From Centrapalus pauciflorus (Eukaryota > Streptophyta > Magnoliopsida > Asterales > Asteraceae): a stretch of DNA of 64,000 nucleotides. Under the pieces are notes generated by a model. That model saw nothing but the letters and a program-made list of their open reading frames with translations. It had not been told where the DNA came from and did not search any database. The translations under genes and the position numbers were made by a program. Location of the stretch: positions 1,580,734 to 1,644,733 of the forward strand of contig JAANYP010000383.1 in the NCBI GenBank assembly GCA_020465985.1, given 5' to 3'. Below, one piece after another: positions 45,806-58,935 of the stretch (position 1 is the first letter of the stretch; every line of letters begins with the position of its first letter).

Positions 45806-46480
45806 AAACAACAATTTTCATAATTTGATGCTTTAAATTCTTCTTATCTTAGTTAACAAAGTTAATGCTTATATGCATGCATATAAATATTATTAATCAT
45901 GGTTGAAATAACAAAATGCTAATATAATACACTGATATATAAGATCATCAAAATTTTTCTCTCTCTCTACAATAGTATATAGAGTTTTTTTTAACAGCAG
46001 ATGTTATTAGTTAGTTTTTAGCACTAATGTTAGACACCTTGAGGGTGAGAACCAAACCTCACACCTCCACCTATGTAGAAACTCCCTTGGCAAGACTCGA
46101 ACTCGAGACCTCAAGTAACATGGTAAAAACATATATTAGTGATGGCATTGAGATTAACTTCAGAACTTTCTTAGGAAAAAATAACACGGAGAGACTAAAT
46201 CACAAAAAACATAAAACATATTGGTTTTTTTTCTTCATATTAAACCCTGAAAAAGATGTAATTATAAAAATACAAAGTAAAAAAGTAAAAAGCATTTTAT
46301 TTATAAAAAAACACTGGGCCAGTACCTTCCTTCTTAAGGGCCAATGCTGAAAGCAATGGGCTCTCTTTTGGATCAAGAGAAACATTTGTTAAAGTATATA
46401 TATGTCCGAGAGACTCTTCAGTATGGCATTGAGATTAATACTTAAACATTTAGGCCTCAAATAATTACAAGAGAAACATT
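45806..46480. other. B3 3' flank and intergenic DNA
   Basis: The first roughly 100 bp matches the other B flanks (GCATGCATATAAATATTATT). Beyond that there is no gene apart from the possible SINE-like fragment. Confidence 0.5.
46027..46125 (-). mobile_element. possible tRNA-derived SINE fragment
   Basis: On the minus strand the phrase GGTCTCGAGTTCGAGTCTTG contains a good RNA polymerase III B box (GTTCGAGTC). An A box is not clear and the element is truncated. It could be chance. Confidence 0.3.
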
Positions 46481-46484
46481 TGTG

Positions 46485-46494
<10 letters not shown>

Positions 46495-46577
<83 letters not shown>
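46495..46577. repeat. (TG)n/(TA)n microsatellite opening the second chain
   Basis: A short TG run then TA, before family G copy 1. Confidence 0.9.
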
Positions 46578-46580
<3 letters not shown>

Positions 46581-46841
46581 GGTGGGTTCAATGGAAAACC
46601 ACTATGCACCTGAAAACTATGGAAACCTACGCATACCGTCCGATTTGGTGCATTTTATGAAAAACGCGGTGACATGATCGTAAATAAGGCGATGCATCAC
46701 GCTGGATTTTGATGCATCACGCGGGAAATTTGATGCATCACACGGGATTTTGATGCATCACGCGGGGAATTTGATGCATTTGTGGTAGTGCAGTGCGGTT
46801 TTCACAAGTTTTCCGGTGCATGGTGGTTTTCTATTGAACCT

Positions 46842-46843
<2 letters not shown>
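46578..46843. mobile_element. TA-anchored element family G, copy 1
   Basis: Edges GGTGGGTTCAATGGAAAACC and GGTTTTCTATTGAACC. The interior has four successive TGATGCATCACGC units of about 20-21 bp. Other copies at 47691, 52971, 54029 and 58258. Confidence 0.8.

Positions 46844-46936
<93 letters not shown>
46844..46936. repeat. (TA)n microsatellite
   Basis: A pure TA run between G copy 1 and F copy 3. Confidence 0.9.
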
Positions 46937-46939
<3 letters not shown>

Positions 46940-47567
46940 AGGTTCCATTGAGAACTTTTGTGCATCGAGGCACAAAAGAACCTCCACTGTCCCTTGGATG
47001 AAAAGAATGTGTGGGTTAGATCAAATGGCAAAAGGGTAATTAAATAGAATATTTTATGCATCAAGTGCACATAATGAAATTCGCGGAGGGGTAAAACAGG
47101 AATTATGCAATCCTTATTTAATTATTACACTTCCAAAATTAAGAAAAATAATACAATTTCAAAATACATCAAAATATATGCATATCGTTCATCTCTTCCA
47201 AAAATAAATCATGCATATTGTTCATCTCTTCCAAAATCAAAATACATCAAGAAACAAACATGAATCGTTCATACAAAATAAATTATGCATATCGTTCATC
47301 TTTTCCAAAATCAAGAGAGGGCTAAGAGAGAGAGGAGAGAGAGAGGAGAGAGAGATAGAGAGAAAGGGGGAGTGATTTTAGGAAAGAAGTTAATGGTGAT
47401 TTTCATACCAAATTTAGCTATTAATTATCTTTAAAATATTTAAGTTCAAATATAATTTCCATACATTTAATATCCCCTAAATGCCCTTTGTGCACCCTTG
47501 GTAGATAGTCCGATGCACAAAAGTTTTCAATGGTGCATCGATGCACAAAAGTTCTCAATCGAACACC

Positions 47568-47569
<2 letters not shown>
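46937..47569 (+). mobile_element. TA-anchored element family F, copy 3
   Basis: Very similar to F copy 1 over its full length, including TTCCATTGAGAACTTTTGTG at the left and the (GA)n tract at about 47330. Confidence 0.78.
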
Positions 47570-47619
<50 letters not shown>

Positions 47620-47621
<2 letters not shown>

Positions 47622-47960
47622 AGATTAAAATTTAAACATTTAGGCCTCAAATAATTACAAGAGAAACATTTGTTAAAGTGTGTGTGTGTGTAGGGATAGG
47701 TTCAATGGAAAACAACTATGCACCTGAAAACTATGGAAACATACGCACATCGTCCGATTGGGTGCATTTCATGAAAAACGCAGTGGCATGATCGTAAATA
47801 AGGTGATGCATTGCGCGGGATTTTGATGCATCACGCGGGAAATTTGATGCATTACGCAAGATTTCGATGCATCACGCGGGGAATTTGATGCATTTGTGGT
47901 GGTGCATTGCGGTTTTCACAAGTTTTCAGGTGCATGGTGGTTTTCCATTGAACCTTCCTA
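47620..47960. mobile_element. local duplicate containing family G, copy 2
   Basis: 47620-47690 repeats 46429-46490 (TTTAGGCCTCAAATAATTAC), followed by a G element (GGTTCAATGGAAAAC to TTTTCCATTGAACC). The preceding non-element DNA is shared, so this is a segmental copy rather than an independent insertion. Confidence 0.7.
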
Positions 47961-48016
<56 letters not shown>

Positions 48017-48029
48017 GGGGGGGGGGGGG
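47960..48029. repeat. compound microsatellite (CT)n(TA)n(TG)n(G)14
   Basis: Four different simple repeats in series, ending in 14 guanines, directly before family C copy 3, whose GGTGCCCC-type edge it seems to have replaced. Confidence 0.9.
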
Positions 48030-49225
48030 CACGTGTGTGCATCGTACAACTTAGAAACTTATATACACTGCTAGATCTAGAAAATGAATGGCTAAGATTA
48101 TAATGGCAAAAGAGTAATAAAGATGAAATTTGTTTACGCATCATGATGCACGATCGCATAAGGGTATTTTGGAGAAAAAAATAATATATCAAGTCAACTC
48201 AAAATTAAATTATATTGATTGAATATTTAATTCAATAATCAAGTATTAAATGCTAATAAATTTATAAAATACACTTCTAAAATTAAAAAATTTCAATTGA
48301 ACAAAAATCTATCATGATGCTTCATCATCTTCATTGATTATGCATCTTCGTAATCATCTTTTCCAAGTTATGCATCATCGTGTTCATATGGCGCACCAGG
48401 TTATGCATCATCGTGTTCATACTGTGCATCTTCGTATTCCTCTTTCCCAGGTTATGCATCAACGTGATGCATATTTAGAATTTGAACGTGTTAATCACCG
48501 TCTTCAACATGTTCATCATCATCTTGATGCACTGCTAATGTGCATCATGTTTGAACCAAAAACATCAATATTCATCCTTTGAAGCAGAAACATCATCGTG
48601 ATGCATTGTTGCTGTGCAACATGTTTTAACCAGGAAACATCAATATTTATCACCGTAAATATCATGAACCAGATTCATCAACATCATCGTGATTTTTTGG
48701 TGTGCATTCATCCTTTGAACAAGACACATCATAGTGAAGTATTGTTCATCAACTTTGTGATGCACGCAGGCGAGATTGAGGGACAATAAATGATGGAGGT
48801 CATAGAGAGAGAGAGAGAGGTGGTGGCCGGCGAGATTGATGTGGAAGAAATGATGGAGGTCACCGGTTTTGAGAGAGAGGGAGGGAGGGAGGGAGGGAAA
48901 GGTGGAAGAAAATAAGGAAAGTGATTAATGATATTATTTAGTTTCCTATTTTCTAATTAATCTATTAATTAAAAGATTAATTAATTTTTTAAAATAACTA
49001 GTATTCCCGTATTACCCTTATTGCATACTTAGGGGGCGTTTGGTTCGCTGGAATCTGATGGAATCTGGCGGAAAAGGAATGGATTTTCCATTCTGATGGG
49101 TTGTTTGGTAGTCCAAAGGAATGGAATGACCATTCCACATTTTTTAAAAAACCCCCCCTTTTGAAGGAATGATCATTCCATAGCAAAATGAGAGGAATTT
49201 AAATTCCATTCTCAATTCCTTTTGA

Positions 49226-49767
49226 TAGGGGTGTTTATAGAAATCCGAATCCGAGCATCCGAAACAAAATCCAAAAATACGATCCGAAATTATCCGAAAT
49301 TTTGGATTCGGATAGTAAAATTCCAAAATTTCGGATATTCGGATAATCCGATATCCGAAAATCCAAAAAAAAATTATTTTTTTTATATCTTTGGTATTGA
49401 TTATTTACATAATATTTGAGTGTTTATTATTATTCTAATGTATATTTTTGAGTTTTATCTTAATATTATAGATTTATTAACTAATATTTTATACTTTTAG
49501 TTTTTTAATATTTTTTTAGTCGTTTTGGGTAAAATAATTCCGGATACATTTATTTTGTTATATATTTATCTTTAATATGTATTTGGATATATAATATTTG
49601 TGTTTTAGATATTCAAAATTTTGATTTAATTTTTTAAAAAAAATTAAAAATATGAATTTTCGGATATTCCGATATCCGAATCCGGAATTTCGGATATCCA
49701 AAATTTCGGATTCGGATAGCACAATTCACTATCCTAAATTTCGGATATCCGGTTTTGAACACCCCTA
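49226..49767. mobile_element. hAT-type MITE nested in the Harbinger element
   Basis: 542 bp, termini TAGGGGTGTTTATAG and GAACACCCCTA, with a perfect 8-bp target duplication CCTTTTGA (49218-49225, 49768-49775). The interior has TTTCGGATATCCG-type repeats. Same size class and end sequence as the hAT element at 41937. Confidence 0.85.
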
Positions 49768-50061
49768 CCTTTTGACAACCATCGCTCACTCTCAACCCTA
49801 GCAGCCACAAAAAAAAACTTGTTCTTCCTCTCCGGTGCCGATCTGCTAGCCGCTGGACGTCTTACCGCCGACCTCCTCCATCTCCGGCGCCGATCAGCTC
49901 CATCTCCGGCGCCGATCAGCTCCATCTGCGGTGACTAGGGTTTTGCTCGTCTTCTCCTCCAGCTCACCTCCTGTTTTTGGTTCCACTACCACTTTTTCTT
50001 TTAAAAACTACCACTGACCGTGGGTAATTTTTGTTGGAAAAGTTGACAATCATTTAATAAC

Positions 50062-50065
<4 letters not shown>

Positions 50066-50137
<72 letters not shown>
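50066..50137. repeat. (TA)n microsatellite inside the Harbinger element
   Basis: A pure TA run with no TA-anchored element next to it. Confidence 0.9.
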
Positions 50138-50140
<3 letters not shown>

Positions 50141-50589
50141 CAATACTTAAATTATCTATCATAAATGACCAAATATATTACAATCATGTTTATAGTTGTC
50201 TTTTGTACTATATCTATTTTGGTTATAACATTTTAAGATATTTGTTTTGTGACTTTGCAATATAAAAAATTTATTTTATAAAGAAATTGATTAAATAAAT
50301 CATAGTTTTAAAATATTTTTGTACTTCAAGAAAAAAATTCATTTTGACAGATTTATCAACCAAACGGAAAACAATTAAGAAATTATATCTGAAATCCATT
50401 CCTTTCCTGCCAACCAAACAAACTATAGTATTTGGATTCAGACAGATTCCATTCCTTCCAGAATTCCATTCCTTTGACAGATTCCATTCCATTCCGTCAG
50501 ATTCCAGCGAACCAAACGCCCCCTTAGTAAATAGATTATGTATTTTTTGTTCCCACTGGTTCTCAATGGATCGTAATGCCCCATAGATA

Positions 50590-52472
<1,883 letters not shown>

Positions 52473-52529
<57 letters not shown>

Positions 52530-52530
52530 A
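52473..52530. repeat. (TA)n microsatellite
   Basis: A TA run between L copy 1 and J copy 2. Confidence 0.9.
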
Positions 52531-52909
52531 GATTTAGGTTCAAGTAAGTACCACCTATTATACAGCGCACCAGAAGGTAGCACTCTTCAAAATAATTTGT
52601 TTTAAATTTTTTTTTCATTAACACGTTGTAATTAACATTACACAGATGAGATATGAATTTCATGCAAATTCGAACACTCTAAGTGCATGAAATCAACATC
52701 ACATAAATGCAAGTTCCCAAATATACAAAATTATGTAAGTGTACGTTCACATCACTTTTTATGAGCTAGGTGATGTGAATGTATGTGAAATTTACATATG
52801 ATCTTCATAATGTTAATTAAAGCATGTTTATGAAAAAAAATTTAAAAAAAGTTTTTTAAAAGTGGTAACTTCTGGTGCGTTGCATAATGGGTGGTACTCT
52901 CTCGAACCA

Positions 52910-52910
<1 letters not shown>
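52531..52910. mobile_element. TA-anchored element family J, copy 2
   Basis: Edges TAGGTTCAAGTAAGTACCAC and GTGGTACTCTCTCGAACC; the body is shared with 32166-32535. Confidence 0.78.
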
Positions 52911-52912
<2 letters not shown>

Positions 52913-52950
<38 letters not shown>

Positions 52951-52970
52951 TGTGTGTGTGTGTGTGTGTG
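52913..52970. repeat. (TA)n(TG)n microsatellite
   Basis: A TA run followed by TG, between J copy 2 and G copy 3. Confidence 0.9.

Positions 52971-53568
<598 letters not shown>

Positions 53569-53631
<63 letters not shown>
53569..53631. repeat. (TA)n microsatellite
   Basis: A pure TA run between M and L copy 2. Confidence 0.9.
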
Positions 53632-53636
<5 letters not shown>

Positions 53637-54008
53637 TGGGTTCTTACCAGAACCCTCAATTCCGTGAGAACCACTTCAAAATCAAATTTGTACATCAAAT
53701 GCACCAATTTGAAAATTAAATTTATAATTTAAAATCATTATTGTTATTTTATATTAATAAATATGATAATCTAACATTATAATTACCTTTAAAACTTAAA
53801 TTCATTAAATTATACACAAAATGCACAATTTTGAACGTTAAATGCACAAATTTGATAAATGTGTAAATGTTTACATGAAATGTATAAATTTATCAAATGT
53901 AATAATTTTAGTATCAAATGCATGATATTACACATTGGATGCATAAATTTTAAAGTAATTCTCACGTACGTTCTCACGAAATAGAGGGATTCTCATATAA
54001 ATTCAACC
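53632..54008. mobile_element. TA-anchored element family L, copy 2
   Basis: It starts GGGTTGGGTTCTTACCAGAA and ends with degraded TAAATTCAACC. The body is shared with L copy 1. Confidence 0.75.
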
Positions 54009-54028
54009 TATATATATATATATATATA

Positions 54029-54386
<358 letters not shown>

Positions 54387-54783
54387 CACTACTACAAAAA
54401 GAGGCTATTGCGACAGAAATTTGCGACGGACAGTATCCATCACAAAAATTAATATATTTGCGACGGATTTGCGTCCTGTTAGCGACTGCCAGAAATATTT
54501 TGTGACCGTCAAAATCCGTCGCAAAAAAGTATTAAATAGCGACCGATTTGCGAGAGAAAAATAGTTCATCGCAAATTCCATCACAAATCTGACGAAAAAT
54601 ATTATAAATAGAAAATATAAAAAGAGTTTATTCACATCCGTCGCAAACCTGACATAAGATCACCGACGTAAATCCGTCGCAAAATTGCCGTCGTAAATCC
54701 GTCGTAAATCTTGACATGTTGCGAGGGATTTGCGACGGACAAAGTTTATAATTTGATACTATATTTTTTTTAAAAATAAAAGG

Positions 54784-56000
54784 TTTTGGTCTGTCGCAAA
54801 TCTATCGCAAATTTTTGGATTTTGTGAGAGATTTGCGACGGAAATTTGTTTCTTTTCGTTATTTTCGAGTCAAAAAACCAAAAATAGCGATTAAGAATAT
54901 CGATTATGTAATTAAATACATAAAACTTGATTTTGAATAAGTATCCGTTTTATACACGTGCCTATAGATACGTTCGTGTACATTTGTATTTGTTTTATAT
55001 ACGTTACAAAGTTTATGATTCGTTGTTAATGAATAAACACGTATACGAGTTCTCGTATTTTAAATTTTAAAAAATTTTATGCCTTTAAGAATGCATATAT
55101 TAGTGTGTCGTAGTGAGTATACGTGATTTTTAATGATAGCCGATTTCTTTAAAAAAATAATAACTTTAGGTCCGTCGCAAATTTATCGCAAGTTGTTAAA
55201 TTTTGTGAGCGATTTGCGACGGAATTTTTTTGTTCCTATTATTTTCGGATCAAAAAGCCTAAATAGCGAGTAAGAACATCGATTATGTAATTAAATACAT
55301 AAAACTTGATAAACAATAAGTATCCGTTTTATATACGTGTCTTTAATTAGATATGTTCGTGTACATTTGTATTTGTTTTATATACGTTACGAAGTTTATG
55401 ATTCCTTGTTAATAAATAAACACGTATACGAGTTCTTGTATTTTAAATTTTAATATTTTTTATGCCTTTAAGAATGCATATATTAGTGTCCCGTAGTGAG
55501 TATGCATGATTTTTAATGATAGCCAATTTTTTTAAAAAAATAATAACTTTAGGTCCGTCGCAAATCTATCGCAAATTGTTAAATTTTGTGAGCGATTTGC
55601 GACAGAATTTTGTTTCTTTTCATTATTTTCGGGTCAAAAAGCATGAAATAGCGAGTAAGAATATCGATTATGTAATTAAATACATAAAACTTGATGTTGA
55701 ATAAGTATTAGTTTTATACACGTGCCTATAGATACGTTAGTGTACATTTGTATTTATTTTATATACGTTATAAAGTTTATGATTTGTTGTTAATGAATAA
55801 ACACATATACATGTTCTCGTATTTTAAATTTTAATTTTTTATGCATTTAAAAATGTATATATTAGTGTGTGGTAGTGAGTACACATGATTTTTATGATAG
55901 TCGATTTTTTTTAAAAATAATAAGTTTAGGTCCGTCGCAAATCTATCGCAACTTGTTAAATTTTGTGAGCGATTTGCGACAGAATTTTTTATCTTTTCGT
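54784..56000. repeat. tandem repeat of about 380 bp, three full units
   Basis: The anchor GTCCGTCGCAAATCTATCGC (or close variants) occurs near 54790, 55172, 55552 and 55929. Between anchors the same order of phrases recurs (ATTATGTAATTAAATACATA, TTTTATATACGTTAC, AAGAATGCATATATTAGTGT). The fourth unit is truncated. Confidence 0.85.
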
Positions 56001-57144
56001 TATTATCGGGTCCAAAAATTAAAAATTTATTACAAAATTTATTAAAAAAGTTTATCAAAAAAATATCTGAAAAACCAAAATTTGAAGAAATCTTTTTGTA
56101 TCTATTTTAATCATAAAAGAATTTATTAAGAAAATCTAACAATAAATTAAAAAAAAAAAAAAAACTAGACTTGAAAGTTGAAACCCTTTTTGGTTTCCCC
56201 CCTTTCACGAACGCACACACAACTCACACAAAATTTTTGAAAAACCAAATCCATGAAACCCTTCGTTTTCCCACTTTCATGAACACACACACAACTCACA
56301 AAACTTTGAAAAACTAAAAGCCTTTCGTTTTCCCCCTTTCACGAACACACACAACTCACACACTTTCTCTATGCGTCTCACCAGCCGGCGTCAACGGCCA
56401 CCGCGGCTGCTTCGCTGGTAACCATCAAACACCGCCGACACCATTGCGTCAACGGCCGCCGCCTGGACTCACTGGTGCCGCCGCTTGGGCTAACTGTTGC
56501 CGCTGCACAACGGAACCAAAGCCACCACCGCCGACCTTAATATCAGGTTTTCTTCTAATCTCGTTTTTACTATCGAGTTACGTTCCAAACTTTTTACAAG
56601 GCCACCACCGCCGCTCCGCTTGGACTCACTGTGTGCTTCTTTTCGTCACCGCCTTTAGTTGGCTTCTCGCTGCCTCTTGCCACCGCCTCAGGCCATACAC
56701 CACCACCATCTCGTGAGAGACAAGGACTTCTTTCTGTAGGTATGAATACATTATTAATTTATTTAAAGCTCTGCATTATTTATTATTTCTAGCATTTAGT
56801 TGTCGTTTGTATATAATATGACTTTAGTTTTGTTAGATTTCGTTGTTTATAGGATTTTAAATTATAATTTTGAATCTTGTGAAGCAAATCAAAGTATCAA
56901 GCGACACATGAGTGTTATGGTGTTGATGGAAATTATCGAAACTCAAAATGCATGAACCAATTTTACTATATTATTGCTTGTTATATTTGAAAAATTGCAT
57001 GTTTTTGTACTTTGCCATAGAATTATGTGATTAAAAGCTTTTGGTATGACTTTCGTATGTATAGATTTTTTAATGTGTTATACGGGATATGAATGTATAT
57101 ATTGTTCGTTTCTTATGATTTTTGTTCAATTGTTATTGTAGTTA

Positions 57145-57372
57145 TTGATTATGTCATGGATTATGGATCGGCGATGGATATATGAGTTGAAAAAAAGTGA
57201 TGGATTTTTTAATTTAGATTATGGTGAAAACGTGGATAAGTTTATAAAATTTGCCTATTCTACCGAATCAGTTGTTGAAAGGAAGTTAACTAGTAATGGA
57301 GAGGTATTGTTTCAAATGAAATGTCATTGTACTAGATGCAAAAACATTCACTATAGAGAGAGAAGTTGTTGA
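57145..57372 (+). pseudogene. CACTA transposase-associated domain fragment
   Basis: A 75-residue frame whose segment MDRRWIYELK, VDKFIKFAYS and MKCHCTRCKN matches the layout of the plant transposase-associated N-terminal domain of CACTA proteins (Met-Asp-Arg-Trp start, a DKFIxFA helix, and a C-x-C-x-x-C cluster). It stops soon after, and no catalytic part follows. In autonomous elements this domain precedes the transposase, so this is what is left after internal deletion. The true start is probably the internal MDRR Met. It is not a host gene. Confidence 0.65.
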
Positions 57373-58257
57373 TTATCACTTGCTTTCAAGTGGTTCATGT
57401 CTAATTATTATACATGGGATGCATCCGGTGAAACAGTTATACTTTTATAATTTAACATGTTTTAGGGATTTTAACATTTTTTTTGTTATTTTGCAATTTG
57501 AGTTTTGATTGTTGCTTATATCGAAAGTATATTCTTACAAATTACTAATTTTTTTATTGTAGATTGTTTGCGGCGTGACGAAGAGGAGCTAGAAAGGAAA
57601 AAGCACGTCAAGGAATCATTCGAACAAATTTTCTTTGAGTTTTAACTTTTAATATCAAATTATTAAGTTGTAATGTATTATGTTATTTTGTATTGCAATG
57701 GTTTGATTTAGTATTTTAAAGATTTTACTATTTTAGAATATTTAGATATTTTGTTTACAAGAAAAGTGGTTAAATGGAAAAACAAAAAATGCATGAAATT
57801 TTTTTTCCATATTTTGCGACATATTTGCGACCAATAGATTAGAGTGAATGTGTGACGGATTTGCGATTGAAATAACCATCAAATCAAAGTGAATCTGCAA
57901 TGAATTTGTGACAGAAGCCATCGCAAATCTGTCGCAAAAACACGACGCAAATCTGTCGCAAATCCATCGTAAAAATGTCCGACGCAAATCTGTAGCAAAA
58001 ATTAATAGACGCAAATCGGTCGCAACTACAGGCCGACGCAAATCGGTCGCAACTACTGGCCGACGCAAATCTGTCGCAACTACTGGCCGACGCAAATTAG
58101 ACGCAAAAAGCCGTCGTAAATCCGTCGCAAATATATTTACGACGAAACTTTTTGCGTCCGACATATTCTGTCGCAAATCCGTCGCAAATGAGCATTTGCG
58201 ACGGATTTGCGACGGATTTGTCCGTCGCAAAAGGTCCTTATTGTAGTAGTGTATATA

Positions 58258-58533
58258 GGGGTGGGTTCAATGGAGAACCTTATGCATCGAAGAACCTTGG
58301 AGAACCACAATGCATCGCTAGAAAAACTGAAATGCATCACGTAGAAATCGATGCATCACACGGAAATTTGATGCATCACGTGGAAATAATGTAGAAATCG
58401 ATGCATCATGCGGGAATTTGATGCATCACGTAGAAATAATGATGCATTACGGGGGAATTGTGATACATTTGTGGTGGTGCATGGAGGTTCTTCAAGATTC
58501 TTCGATGCATGGAGGTTCTCCATTGAACCCACC
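58258..58533. mobile_element. TA-anchored element family G, copy 5
   Basis: Edges GGTGGGTTCAATGGAGAACC and GGTTCTCCATTGAACCC. The interior has about six GATGCATCA-type units. It is separated from the other TA-anchored elements by the CACTA insertion. Confidence 0.8.
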
Positions 58534-58547
58534 TATATATATATTGC

Positions 58548-58551
<4 letters not shown>

Positions 58552-58622
<71 letters not shown>
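58552..58622. repeat. (TA)n microsatellite
   Basis: A pure TA run after G copy 5; last tract of the chain. Confidence 0.9.
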
Positions 58623-58631
<9 letters not shown>

Positions 58632-58857
58632 AAATTAGGGTCCATCAGTCAAACTGTCGAAAGGCAATTTCAAACTTAACTGTGACAAATGAGTCCACCA
58701 TTGTTAGTCTGTTAGTTTGTTAATTTTACATATCACAAAGTAGTTAGTTAGTTAATTCTGTTATTTCTAGTTGGTGTATATATATGTATTTGTTAATTCT
58801 CATTCGTACTGTAATTTTCACATTCTCTCAATAGAAAAGAAGTTCTTTTCTCTAATA

Positions 58858-58867
58858 TGGTATCAGA
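58858..58867 (+). other. primer-binding site (initiator tRNA-Met)
   Basis: TGGTATCAGA directly after the 5' LTR, the standard plant copia primer site. Confidence 0.9.
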
Positions 58868-58935
58868 CTGATCCATTCTTCTTCATCGTTCCAATTCCGA
58901 TTCCGCTTCGTCATCTCACTTCAAATCGCTCAATC

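Larger units (their letters stand above)
49032..50523. mobile_element. PIF/Harbinger-type non-autonomous element
   Basis: Termini GGGGGCGTTTGGTTCGCTGG and CCAGCGAACCAAACGCCCCC are perfect over the first 20 bp. The 3-bp target duplication is TTA (49029-49031 and 50524-50526). Subterminal GGAATGGA/TCCATTCC repeats are present. The interior holds a hAT element, a short GC-rich leader-like stretch with a tandem CTCCATCTCCGGCGCCGATC, and a TA tract. No transposase. Confidence 0.87.
48030..50590 (-). mobile_element. TA-anchored element family C, copy 3, split by a Harbinger element
   Basis: The left part (48030-49031) resembles the inner end of family C (GTACAACTTAGAAAC, GATCTAGAAAATGAATGGCT, many GATGCAT motifs at 48310-48780). 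The right part (50524-50590) has the outer end (TTTTTTGTTCCCACTGGTTC, then TGCCCCATAGA before TA). Between them lies a 1.49-kb inserted element. Also contains (GA)n and (GGGA)n runs at about 48800-48900. Confidence 0.7.
54387..58251 (+). mobile_element. CACTA (En/Spm) element, internally deleted
   Basis: 3865 bp. Termini CACTACTACAAAAA and TTGTAGTAGTG; 3-bp target duplication TAT on both sides. The ends are packed with subterminal repeats built on TTTGCGACGGATTTGCG in both orientations, the usual transposase-binding arrays. The interior keeps a transposase-associated domain fragment (57145-57372) and a short C-terminal exon-like frame (about 57560-57646, RDEEELERKKHVKESFEQIF), but the catalytic transposase is missing. 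It also carries tandem repeats of about 380 bp. Confidence 0.88.

Noticed and set aside
56444..56716. 90-residue frame in the CACTA element
   Set aside because: Pro/Ala/Leu-rich reading of a leader-like region; no match to known CACTA proteins that I can recognise.
58771..58935. Upstream in-frame Met of the copia polyprotein
   Set aside because: It lies in the 5' LTR and would include the primer-binding site; the MSESENN start after the primer site is the sensible one.
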